Positions 1 to 6,706 of a DNA stretch of 64,000 nucleotides are shown piece after piece. The number at the start of each line of letters is the position of its first letter. Position 1 is the first letter of the stretch. Source of the DNA: UBA2357 sp041916775 (GTDB lineage Bacteria > Pseudomonadota > Gammaproteobacteria > Burkholderiales > Rhodocyclaceae); the NCBI GenBank assembly GCA_041916775.1, contig JAYRYZ010000022.1:1-64000 (forward strand). The letters run 5' to 3'. Under the pieces are notes generated by a model, which was not told the origin of the DNA, did no database searches, and worked only from the letters and a program-made list of their open reading frames with translations. Position numbers and translations under genes: made by a program.

Positions 1-2
1 AA

Positions 3-968
3 GCCTTCTTCGTCGAGCACCTGACACAACAACGCGCCCTCAGCCCGCGCACTGTGGCCGCTTACCGGGATGCCTTCATGCTCTTCCTGGGCTTTGCCGA
101 GGCGCGCCTTGGCCGGTCGCCGGCGCAACTCACGCTGCCCGACATCACGCCCGATCTGATCATGGCCTTCCTCGATCATCTGGAACGCGATCGGCACAAC
201 AGCGTGCGTAGCCGCAATGCCCGTCTCGCGGCGCTGCGTTCGTTCCTGAAGTTTGCGGCGCACCGCGACGTGTCATCGCTGCAGGTGATTGAACATGCGC
301 TCGGTGTTCCGGCAAAACGCTTCGAGCGGCCGATGCTCGGCTATCTGTCCCGGGAAGAGATGCTGGCGGTGATCGGAGCGCCAGATGGGACGTGGTTCAG
401 CCAACGGGATCATGTGTTGCTACTGATGCTCTACAACACCGGTGCGCGGGTTTCAGAGATCGTCGGCGTGAAGGTCGGCGATGTCGTACTCGACGATGCC
501 GCCGCCTGTGTTCATCTGCATGGCAAGGGGCGCAAGCAGCGCAGCGTGCCGCTGTGGCGCTCAACCATCAGGGCGATCAGGGCTTGGCTTCGGCGAAATC
601 CGCCGCTCGATTCGAACTCGCCGTTGTTGCCCAATCGCGATGGCCAAGCGATGTCGCGATGGACCGTGATGCAGCGACTGGAGCGCGCCGTCCAGGCGGC
701 CGCGAAATCGTGCCCCGACTTGGCGACACGTCGCATCTCGCCTCACATGATTCGCCACACGACGGCAATGCACCTGCTGCAGGCCGGCGTCGACATCAGC
801 GTCATTGCGCTTTGGCTCGGCCATGAGAGCCCGGCAACGACGCACCAGTACGTCGAAGCTGATCTGGCGATGAAGGAGCGGGCGCTGGCCCGGCTTCACG
901 AGCCAGAGGCCAAGCTCAGGCGCTACAGGGCACCCGACTCGCTGATCGACTTCCTGCGAACGCTCTGA
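3..968 (+). CDS. Tyrosine recombinase/integrase, 5' end outside window
   Basis: The open frame runs back to the first bases of the window without a stop and with typical core-binding-domain sequence, so the true start lies upstream. A GTG at 54 is an internal codon. Counting from that codon, the catalytic set of the tyrosine recombinase family is intact: Arg132 (TGARVSE), Lys158 (HGKGRK), HMIR at 231-234, His257 (LGHES) and the nucleophile Tyr266. The C-terminus ends in LIDFLRTL and is followed at once by ATTATGT repeats. The size and tail resemble the last recombinase of recombinase-in-trio (RIT) elements. That is from memory and cannot be tested here because the upstream genes are missing. 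Some XerC/D-like function in moving the element is likely. Confidence 0.9.
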   Translation, partial: AFFVEHLTQQRALSPRTVAAYRDAFMLFLGFAEARLGRSPAQLTLPDITPDLIMAFLDHLERDRHNSVRSRNARLAALRSFLKFAAHRDVSSLQVIEHALGVPAKRFERPMLGYLSREEMLAVIGAPDGTWFSQRDHVLLLMLYNTGARVSEIVGVKVGDVVLDDAAACVHLHGKGRKQRSVPLWRSTIRAIRAWLRRNPPLDSNSPLLPNRDGQAMSRWTVMQRLERAVQAAAKSCPDLATRRISPHMIRHTTAMHLLQAGVDISVIALWLGHESPATTHQYVEADLAMKERALARLHEPEAKLRRYRAPDSLIDFLRTL

Positions 969-1066
969 TTATGTGGAGATCAAAATCTACGCCTGCCGCC
1001 CCAGCCGGGCGGTTGGCGCACGACGCCCATGGCGGCTCAACATAATCGAGGCATCTACATAATCGG
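967..1066. repeat. Inverted ATTATGT motifs behind the recombinase
   Basis: GATTATGTGGA (967-977) overlaps the recombinase stop codon. It faces two inverted copies, ACATAATCG (1040-1048 region) and CTACATAATCG (1055-1065). Repeats of this kind next to a tyrosine recombinase are expected at an element end or recombination site. The spacing is irregular, so the exact crossover point cannot be given. Nothing else recognisable lies between here and position 1197. Confidence 0.5.
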
Positions 1067-1197
1067 CCAAAGCAGCCGTTAGGGTCAGTGACTACGATTG
1101 ACTGCTACCGACCCGATGCCGCCGTTGAGCTTTCAGGGAAGCTGTCATTCAATGCTGCCGCTCAGCCGGTTTCAAGGCGGTAGGCTGCAGCAGCCTG

Positions 1198-1562
1198 TTA
1201 TCGCTCTGATCGGTAGATGTCATGCAGGAACGTCTCGGTGGGCGAGATTTGAGTTGTTTCGCCCGCTCGTACAGCAGAAATAACATACTCGGCTTTCTCC
1301 TCTTCAGCCTCTATGGCACGGACGCCATCAATGACGCACAGAACGCCGAACAGCGTTGCATCTGCCGCTTCAGCCATCGCTGACTCGACCATTGTTCTTT
1401 CAGAGTCACTGAGACCGATGAACCATTTGCAATCTGCACAAGTTCCGGCCGCGGTGTTCTTCCTGGCGGAGAACGAAAGCTTGCAATGCAGTCAGTCACG
1501 GCAGCGTCGCGGCACTCAGACTTCAGCGCTCGCACGAAAAACTCGGTGTCAATCTGAGCCAT
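1198..1562 (-). pseudogene. Cassette-like hypothetical ORF with a one-base frameshift
   Basis: Two minus-strand frames join to give one protein of about 121 residues. The first begins MAQIDTEFF at 1562 and runs to about 1428. The second continues WFIGLSDSERTMVES down to the stop at 1198. One base appears to be missing around 1425-1428: reading the local sequence as AAT-TGG instead of AATGG restores Ala-Asn-Trp-Phe and a continuous frame. The start codon sits inside the core-like GTTATGG of the upstream attC-like site, as in many integron cassettes. The family is not recognised; the second half contains a CVIDGVRAIE stretch. It is either a genuine pseudogene or a sequencing error. Confidence 0.6.
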
Positions 1563-1627
1563 AACGTTTGAAGTCACCGAACTGGCGCGGCTTCCCGCGA
1601 CAGGCCCGATGCAATGACTTGTTGGGT
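1558..1627 (-). other. attC-like recombination site 1
   Basis: On the minus strand this stretch starts with ACCCAAC, which fits the RYYYAAC box, and ends with GTTATGG, a one-off match to GTTRRRY. Inside are the complementary pieces AAGTCA and TGACTT near the ends. The length of about 70 bases is in the normal range of integron attC sites (roughly 57-141). It lies exactly between two minus-strand ORFs, and the upstream ORF reads into it before stopping, a common cassette layout. No integron integrase is present. Confidence 0.55.
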
Positions 1628-2023
1628 AGTAGCAGGCCAAAGCACGAGGCAGTAACGCTCGTCACCGCTTGTTGAGCCAGCGTAGTAGGCGTGCCCGCTG
1701 TAGCTTCCGGGCGCCGTGGTTATGCGGGGGCAATCGGGAACGAAATCCGTACAACCGCAGAGAGCCGCCGTTCCCGACGGGAGCGAAAGACTGAACGCTG
1801 CTTGGTGCTCCCACGCACCTTCGGCCTCGCTTGGCTCGGAAACGAAAACCACCTCTACGGGCACATGCGCAGCGGACTCCGTATGAAAAACGACGATGTG
1901 CGGTGCAGCTCGCAGACGCCTCAACATGTCTTGCTCAGTCACCTCTTCCGGGATATTCGGCTTGATGCTCGCATCCATCAGATAGAACTGGTGATAATCC
2001 GCAAACACCTGAAATTTGTGCAT
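1574..2023 (-). CDS. Conserved hypothetical protein, gene-cassette-like
   Basis: About 149 residues, starting MHKFQVFADYHQFYL. An upstream in-frame ATG at 2041 would add six residues, but it lies in the attC-like site. I recall this N-terminal pattern from uncharacterised bacterial proteins of similar size with a predicted beta-rich fold; no function is known to me. There is no signal peptide, membrane segment or catalytic motif. The last 20 or so residues (TTQQVIASGL...) are encoded by the attC-like site itself, so the functional domain probably ends near VLWPAT. It is the second of a row of minus-strand cassette-like ORFs. Confidence 0.65.
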   Translation of the reverse strand: MHKFQVFADYHQFYLMDASIKPNIPEEVTEQDMLRRLRAAPHIVVFHTESAAHVPVEVVFVSEPSEAEGAWEHQAAFSLSLPSGTAALCGCTDFVPDCPRITTAPGSYSGHAYYAGSTSGDERYCLVLWPATTQQVIASGLSREAAPVR

Positions 2024-2035
2024 GTCCTTCATGCG

Positions 2036-2107
2036 GCCCAACGTGCTAGCTCAGCCGACGGCAAAAAGCGCAGCTATTTGATGGCCGGCTGGAGCGCCGG
2101 GTTATGC
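2036..2107 (-). other. attC-like recombination site 2
   Basis: The minus strand runs from GCATAAC (2107-2101) to a perfect GTTRRRY core, GTTGGGC (2042-2036), 72 bases in all. The two sides pair imperfectly through GCGCTCCAGCC and GGCTGAGC, leaving a bulge as in true attC hairpins. It separates the 86-residue ORF from the MHKFQVF ORF, whose start lies 13 bases past the core. Confidence 0.6.
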
Positions 2108-2127
2108 CGCATACCTGAGCGGATGAG

Positions 2128-2388
2128 CTAGACGGGAACATAGAAACCCCAGACTCCGTTGGAGAGATCCCCTGCCGCAAACCTGACCCGTGTCCCAGAA
2201 CTTTCAATTTCGTATACCCATGCTTGGTGTCGCTCGTGGTGATGGCTTAGATGCGGAACAATGATTGGCTCCTGGCTGATGCTCTGCCACTTTAGCTTCC
2301 ATGGTTCGAGGCCATGCAAGGACACCCTGTCGCCTTCAACGCCGACATGTACTGGCTTCCAACCGGGAGTGAACGTATTAAGCGGCAT
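2128..2388 (-). CDS. Small hypothetical protein, gene-cassette-like
   Basis: An 86-residue protein beginning MPLNTFTPGWKPVHVG and ending GVWGFYVPV. It has several aromatic residues and a His-rich segment (HLSHHHERH) around residues 46-54. No family is recognised. The ATG lies inside GTTATGCC, a core-like sequence, so translation would start within the recombination site, as for the frameshifted neighbour. The stop is followed by attC-like site 2. The layout, more than the sequence, supports a gene. Confidence 0.5.
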   Translation of the reverse strand: MPLNTFTPGWKPVHVGVEGDRVSLHGLEPWKLKWQSISQEPIIVPHLSHHHERHQAWVYEIESSGTRVRFAAGDLSNGVWGFYVPV

Positions 2389-2415
2389 AACGTCCGCTGC
2401 AGCAAAAGGTTAGCC
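2385..2415 (-). other. Short attC-like junction
   Basis: The minus strand reads GGCTAAC (2415-2409), a short spacer, then GTTATGC (2391-2385). The outer boxes resemble attC ends, but only 31 bases separate the extremes. This is much shorter than a functional attC, so it may be a deletion or hybrid junction between two cassettes. Confidence 0.35.
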
Positions 2416-2805
2416 TTTGAGGGCCACATAGGGCGCCTCCCCTGACCAGAACCTGTTGAGCCCTCGCCACCGGCGCTGCGATTCCGGGCCGAGGAACGGA
2501 AAGAATGCGTCGGGGCTTGTCGTCGAGTGGCTCCAAACATTCTGAATTCCTTCGAGCACGCCGATGGTGGCGAACTCTCGAACCCAGGGCGTTCCCTCGG
2601 TGTGCAACCTTTCGATAGCAGTTCCGACAGAATTGAATGCCTCGGTCGCTCCAGCTTGAAATTGCTCCAGCAGATGTGCGGCGAGTTCTCCCGCCGCCGG
2701 GTACAAGACGTCGTGTCCAAAAGCTTCGACGTGCCGCTTCCACTGGTCCTCGAATGACGGACAGGCGTCTAGGAGGACTTGCATGGCTTCGCTCTGGTCG
2801 ATCAT
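2410..2805 (-). CDS. DUF7674-like hypothetical protein, gene-cassette-like
   Basis: A 131-residue acidic, mostly helical protein starting MIDQSEAMQVLLDACPSF. The pattern CPSF..QW near the N-terminus and ATIGVLEGIQN around residue 79 resembles the DUF7674 family as I remember it. That family has no known function but occurs often in mobile cassettes and next to toxins. The stop codon overlaps the short attC-like junction. It is the most upstream ORF of the minus-strand row. Confidence 0.65.
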   Translation of the reverse strand: MIDQSEAMQVLLDACPSFEDQWKRHVEAFGHDVLYPAAGELAAHLLEQFQAGATEAFNSVGTAIERLHTEGTPWVREFATIGVLEGIQNVWSHSTTSPDAFFPFLGPESQRRWRGLNRFWSGEAPYVALKG

Positions 2806-3337
2806 CGGAAGATAAGGCTAAGGTTATAAATCACCGGACGGCAAATGTTCAACTTTGTCCAACGCCTGCCCACCGACCTGGGTCGGACCTTCATCGCCGC
2901 GAGGCAGGGGCAGGCGTCGAACAAAGCTGAACAGAAACTGCACAAAACACACAATAACAATGCAGGACAAGTAGCAGTCGCCGGCTTTGCGAGGCGATGC
3001 GACCAATCTGGCAGACATCTCATAAGCATACTGCCTCGCCCGGACGACCGCTATCCGGATTGGGTGACCAGTGACCGCTTGTGGCCGCATGCCGCTATTG
3101 GGAAACGCGTTCCGATAGCGGCCGTTGATCGTCGATCGAGAGAGACGGTGGGTGTCGGGTCGGGCCGAGCACGAGGCTGTCAGTCGGAAAGGAAGCGGCT
3201 GGCAGCTTGACGATCGGTGAGTAGACCGCGACTTTGCAGACGTCATCTGGCACGCCAAGGTCGAAGCCGTAAGCCCACCTCGCAGATCGGCAAAGAAAAA
3301 GCGGACCATGCCGCGATGGACACGATCCGCTCGGACG
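2806..3337. other. Gene-free stretch between cassettes and ICE genes
   Basis: No convincing gene on either strand: the open frames here are short, lack ribosome sites and have no recognisable motifs. The stretch holds the large inverted repeat at 2846-2933. Around 3090-3124 a smaller inverted repeat (CCGCTATT...GATAGCGG) brackets GGGAAACGCGTTCC. Confidence 0.5.
2846..2933. repeat. Imperfect inverted repeat, 26-bp arms
   Basis: The left arm (2846-2871, beginning TGTTCAACTTTG) matches the reverse complement of the right arm (2908-2933) at 23 of 26 positions. The 36-base centre contains a further palindrome, CCGACC-TG-GGTCGG. There is no T-tract, so an intrinsic terminator is unlikely. Each arm contains a GTCCAAC/GTCGAAC-like box reminiscent of attC, but the pairing extends beyond where attC pairing normally ends. 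Confidence 0.7.
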
Positions 3338-4165
3338 TCAGGCTTTCAGCTTGCGCAGACCCTCCGCAAGCAGCCAGAGTGCCCGGTTGAGCCGGACATT
3401 CTGGTCAATGCCCTGGACAGGCCGTGTGCGCTGTTGTCGCCCATTGCCGCTGCGGCCGGCCAGGCCTCCTTTGATGAGATTTTCCTGCACCCGGTTGAAC
3501 GTAGACCAAAGGTCCTTACGGTTGTCGTCGAAACGACGGGGGCGCAGGATCTGGCTTTCGGTAATCGGCAGGGTTTTGCCGGGTTCGTCGTACTTGAGAA
3601 CCAGGGCCGATCTGGCGAAGACTTCGGCCTCGCCGTCATCGAGCGCGATGGCACGCATGCCGTCACGTGAGTCCTGCACCAGCTCGAAGCCACGTAGCAC
3701 TTCGTAGGCCCCTTCGATCACGTGATCGATGACGTTGCTCTTGTGATGCACGCGCACGTCGGCGAACGTGTCGCCGCACACCAAGCCGTTCTGGCAGACG
3801 AAGCGGAACATGCCTGCCAGCATCTGGTAGCTGCTCGTGCCATCGTGCGAGTTGATCAGGACGACTTCGTTCGCCTCGTCGCCGTTGATCTGGCTCGCAT
3901 GGCGAAGGCGCAGCATGTGCTTGGTGTAGTCGCGGCGATCCTCGTTGCGCACGTGGGTCTGGCACACCATGAACGGCTGGAAGCCTTCCTTGCGCAGTTC
4001 GGTCAGCACAGTCGCCGTCGGGATGTAGCTGTACCGCTCGGAGCGACTTTCGTGCGGGGTGTCCGCGAAGATGGAGGGCGCGACGGCACGAATCTGATCA
4101 TCCGACAACGGATGATTCGACCGCAGCACCGGGGAGCGATGAGAAAAGCGGGACGCGAGTTGCAT
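3338..4165 (-). CDS. DUF932 domain protein of an integrative conjugative element
   Basis: A 275-residue protein starting MQLASRFSHRSPVLRSNHPL. This ATG is preceded by GGAGAT at suitable spacing; an earlier in-frame ATG lacks a ribosome site. Its layout is that of DUF932 (YfjQ-like) proteins of ICEs and plasmids: a conserved RYSYIPT block near residue 46, HMLRLRHA near 83, and QNGLVCGD near 126. The molecular role is unknown. It follows DUF3275 and STY4534 homologues in the same direction, the usual order in SPI-7/PAPI-1/ICEclc-type elements, which strongly supports an ICE origin. Confidence 0.88.
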   Translation of the reverse strand: MQLASRFSHRSPVLRSNHPLSDDQIRAVAPSIFADTPHESRSERYSYIPTATVLTELRKEGFQPFMVCQTHVRNEDRRDYTKHMLRLRHASQINGDEANEVVLINSHDGTSSYQMLAGMFRFVCQNGLVCGDTFADVRVHHKSNVIDHVIEGAYEVLRGFELVQDSRDGMRAIALDDGEAEVFARSALVLKYDEPGKTLPITESQILRPRRFDDNRKDLWSTFNRVQENLIKGGLAGRSGNGRQQRTRPVQGIDQNVRLNRALWLLAEGLRKLKA

Positions 4166-4199
4166 GGCGATCTCCTTGGATGAGAGACCGGAGTCCCGC

Positions 4200-4224
4200 C
4201 CCACCGGGGAAGAACCCCGGCGGG
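4200..4224 (-). other. Leader hairpin before the DUF932 gene
   Basis: CCGGGG-AAGAA-CCCCGG with three more G:C pairs outside one mismatch. It sits between the DUF3275 stop and the DUF932 ribosome site, so it would lie in the 5' leader of the DUF932 message. A related GGAACCCCGCG sequence precedes the STY4534 gene near 5530. It has no T-tract, so it is not an obvious terminator. Confidence 0.5.
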
Positions 4225-4255
4225 TGGTGTAGCGCCGCTCACGCGACGGTTGGGA

Positions 4256-4867
4256 TCAGGCCTTGGCGAGATGCCAGTCCTGGGACAGCGGAGCGAACTC
4301 GTAGCCCAACGCACCGAGACGGTCGCGTTGCTGACGCAGGACGCGGCGATCCACGGTGGCATCGAGCTTGACGATCTTGCCCAGCGGCCAGAGCGCACTG
4401 AACAGCACCATGTCATCCACCTCGACAGATGCTTCGGGGGATGCGACGGCCGGTTCGTTGCCGAACGGCGTGGTATCAACCAGAGGATCGCGCGCGCTTC
4501 GCTGCTTCGCCTTCGCCTTGGCCGGAGGCGAGGTCGGCGCGGGCGGCGGCGCTTCCTCGTCGATCGGATCGACTTCCTGCGGACTCAGCTGGCGAGCTTC
4601 GTCGCAGCTCAGGGCGTCGATGTTGGACAGCGCCATCCCGCTCAGGTGGGCGCGGATCTCGATGACCATGCGACCGTTGGCGTTGTACGTGGAGGGGCGA
4701 ATCTCGACGATGACGAAATCACCGTCGTACTTGCCCTCGCGGTACTGATCGAGTTCGGCGTTCTTCACGACGAACTCGCCGATCGAAGTCGCCAGGCGGC
4801 CGACGTTGAAGTCGCCGTTGCGGCCGTGGATGGTCTTGATGGCCAGTTGGCCAGGGATGGTGATCAT
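4256..4867 (-). CDS. DUF3275 family ICE protein
   Basis: A 203-residue protein starting MITIPGQLAIKTIHGRNGDF with AGGAGA upstream. The N-terminal half (to about residue 85) is the conserved DUF3275 part, with FNVGRLAT and a beta-rich region. The middle is a low-complexity Pro/Ala/Lys linker (PPPAPTSPPAKAKAK, about 128-142). The C-terminal tail has regular charged helices (LRQQRDRLGALGYEF). The family is found almost only in ICEs and large plasmids and has no known biochemical role. It lies between the STY4534 and DUF932 homologues on the same strand. Confidence 0.85.
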   Translation of the reverse strand: MITIPGQLAIKTIHGRNGDFNVGRLATSIGEFVVKNAELDQYREGKYDGDFVIVEIRPSTYNANGRMVIEIRAHLSGMALSNIDALSCDEARQLSPQEVDPIDEEAPPPAPTSPPAKAKAKQRSARDPLVDTTPFGNEPAVASPEASVEVDDMVLFSALWPLGKIVKLDATVDRRVLRQQRDRLGALGYEFAPLSQDWHLAKA

Positions 4868-4922
4868 GAAGGTCTCCTGCTGACGAAGAGAGGACGAGGC
4901 CCCGCGGATGGTGCCTTGCGGA

Positions 4923-5477
4923 TCAGAACGACTCGGCAACGACCCATGCAGGAGCGTCGGCAGCGTTGCCGTCGGCAGCTTCGGTGACAGGCTCGGATGA
5001 CGCCGGAGCCGCGCCTTGCTGCGAGGCGGCTACGTCGGATGTCAGACTTTCCTCCAGGTCCCGCTCGTCGGTCTCGGTCGGCTTGGGTTCGGCCTTGTAG
5101 ACGAGCTTGCCGTCGACCTTGATCCAACTGACGAACAGCAGGCGGGCCTTGAGGCTCACCCCCTGCTCGCCAGCACGCTTGCCCTTGGAGTAGGTGAAGG
5201 TATCGGTCCACAGGTCGCCGAGGCGGAACCCGATCATCACCTTCTTCTCGGCATCGACTGCCTGGATGCAACGGCGCACCAGGTGCTGCGCTTCCGATCC
5301 AGATACACGCGCGTCGAAACGCACATATGAGACGTCGTCGCTGGGACCATTGAGCGCTGCAATGTCGCAGGCCAGGAAGGAATCGCCTTTCTTGGGCTTC
5401 ACTTCGCGGATGCGATTGAGATACCCGAGGCCGGTGATGTGCAGATCGAAGTAGGACTTTTCGTTGGAAGTGGTCAT
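4923..5477 (-). CDS. STY4534 family ICE replication-associated protein (DUF3577)
   Basis: A 184-residue protein starting MTTSNEKSYFDLHITGLGYL, with AGGAG 8-12 bases upstream. The first 130 residues carry the conserved DUF3577 signature: YLNRIREV, then KGDSFLACDIAALNG, then VRFDARVSG. An acidic, Ala-rich tail follows. Proteins of this family are annotated as ICE replication or ssDNA-associated proteins; the evidence for that is thin. It is the first of three ICE genes on the minus strand. No relaxase, T4SS or integrase is visible nearby, so the element is partial here or continues outside the window. Confidence 0.87.
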   Translation of the reverse strand: MTTSNEKSYFDLHITGLGYLNRIREVKPKKGDSFLACDIAALNGPSDDVSYVRFDARVSGSEAQHLVRRCIQAVDAEKKVMIGFRLGDLWTDTFTYSKGKRAGEQGVSLKARLLFVSWIKVDGKLVYKAEPKPTETDERDLEESLTSDVAASQQGAAPASSEPVTEAADGNAADAPAWVVAESF

Positions 5478-6043
5478 GGTGAATCTCCTGAGAACAATGA
5501 GGCGGAGACACACCGGACCCAGGCGCGGGAGGTGTGGAACCCCGCGTGGGTTGATGGAACAGCTTGGTGACATCGCCATCGACAGGCGATGGCCGTTCGC
5601 ACATGGATGTCGGTGCGAACTGGTGTGATCAACGCGGCCGGAACCGCGCCCTAGCCTCGGGGATCATGGCTACCTGGGCATGTTGCTGAGGGGAGTCAGC
5701 AGAACATGGCATCAACCTGCCATTCCTCGGCGTGACGGGCGAGAGGAAATCAGCATCGAGGTTTGACCCGATTCGTCCCCCCATCGCTCTTCGGGAAAAG
5801 GAAAGGTTGGCGGCGCGCCCGCATCTTGCGGATGCAAACACACGGGACGGCTCCGGTCTTGATCGATCGCTACGCCTTCAATCGGATTTGTCGGGGGAGA
5901 GGTGAGGCGGCGCCTGTTGCATGGGGGGGGAGCCCATCGGCGCCGCCTCGTTTTCACCGGCCGGAGGAGGGAGCCGATGAAATTGGGGTGGAGACGTCTT
6001 GATGCCGCACCAGCACAGAGCTGACTTGGTGCGACGCCTTCAC
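5478..6043. other. Gene-free boundary between ICE genes and the lactate operon
   Basis: No supported gene. The stretch holds the leader of the STY4534 gene, the strong hairpin at 5904-5949 and a 7-bp stem (CGCACCA/TGGTGCG) near 6003-6032 just past the lldG stop. The edge of the foreign DNA probably lies here, but I see no direct repeat that would mark an att site. Confidence 0.5.
5904..5949. terminator. Hairpin with 11-bp perfect arms
   Basis: GAGGCGGCGCC (5904-5914) pairs perfectly with GGCGCCGCCTC (5939-5949). The loop contains a run of eight Gs and its partner CCC. On the plus strand the stem is followed by GTTTT, so it could act as a plus-strand terminator. For lldEFG transcripts (minus strand) it is a strong stem without a U-tract. 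Confidence 0.5.
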
Positions 6044-6706
6044 TTATTCGCTGCTGTCGGGCGTTCCGACGATCACCACGTGCAGGAAACGCGGGCCATG
6101 CGCCCCCAGCACGAGGCTGCCCTCGATGTCCGTGGTGCCGCTGGCCCCCGTGACGATGTTGACGTTGCGCGGCGGGCGCTGGCCGGCGGTGGCCGCGGCG
6201 TAGTCGTCGAGGAACGGGAGGATCGTGTCCGCCCGCACCATGACTAGGTGATGCAGGGGCAGGAAGTTGGCGAGGATCGGCGTATCGGCGCCCGAGTGAA
6301 ACACCAGCGAGCCGGTCTCGGCGATGCCCCAGCGCGCGACGCCGATCGCGATCGTCTCGTCGGGCGCCACGCGGTCGTGGAGCTCGAACCCGGACCAGTC
6401 GAGGGCTTGCAGCGGCGCAGCGGGCTGCAGCGCAACCAACGCGGGCAACCCAAACGCCTCGAGGTAGCGTCCGACCGCCGCCGGCAGCTCGCTCGCGCTG
6501 GCGATGCATTCGGCGGTCGCGGCCACCTTGGGGCTGGTGACGCGAGCGATGAAGGCGTCCACCAGCCCGTCGGCCAGCAGCGCCGGGCGGATGGACGGCA
6601 GATCCTGCAGCAGCGCATCCGCGTCGCGACGTACCGCCGCCGGATCGACCGCTGTGTTGCCGAGGCCGCTGCGCACGGCGTTGAGGATGGTTTCGCGTGC
6701 GCTCAT
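6044..6706 (-). CDS. lldG: L-lactate utilization protein LldG/LutC
   Basis: A 220-residue LUD-domain protein, the third subunit of the LldEFG (LutABC) iron-sulfur L-lactate dehydrogenase that oxidises lactate to pyruvate at the membrane. The LUD core is visible as IAIGVARWGIAETGSLVF (about residues 118-135), ILANFLPLHH and NIVTGASGTTDIEGSLVLG (about 184-202). Its ATG overlaps the lldF stop in ATGA, so the two are translationally coupled, and GGAGAAAGG precedes it. It is the last gene of a minus-strand lldEFG operon, with strong hairpins downstream. Confidence 0.93.
   Translation of the reverse strand: MSARETILNAVRSGLGNTAVDPAAVRRDADALLQDLPSIRPALLADGLVDAFIARVTSPKVAATAECIASASELPAAVGRYLEAFGLPALVALQPAAPLQALDWSGFELHDRVAPDETIAIGVARWGIAETGSLVFHSGADTPILANFLPLHHLVMVRADTILPFLDDYAAATAGQRPPRNVNIVTGASGTTDIEGSLVLGAHGPRFLHVVIVGTPDSSE

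Noticed and set aside
2824..3309. 161-codon minus-strand open frame in the gap before the DUF932 gene
   Set aside because: It crosses the large inverted repeat, has no recognisable motif and no good ribosome site, and its composition does not look protein-like.
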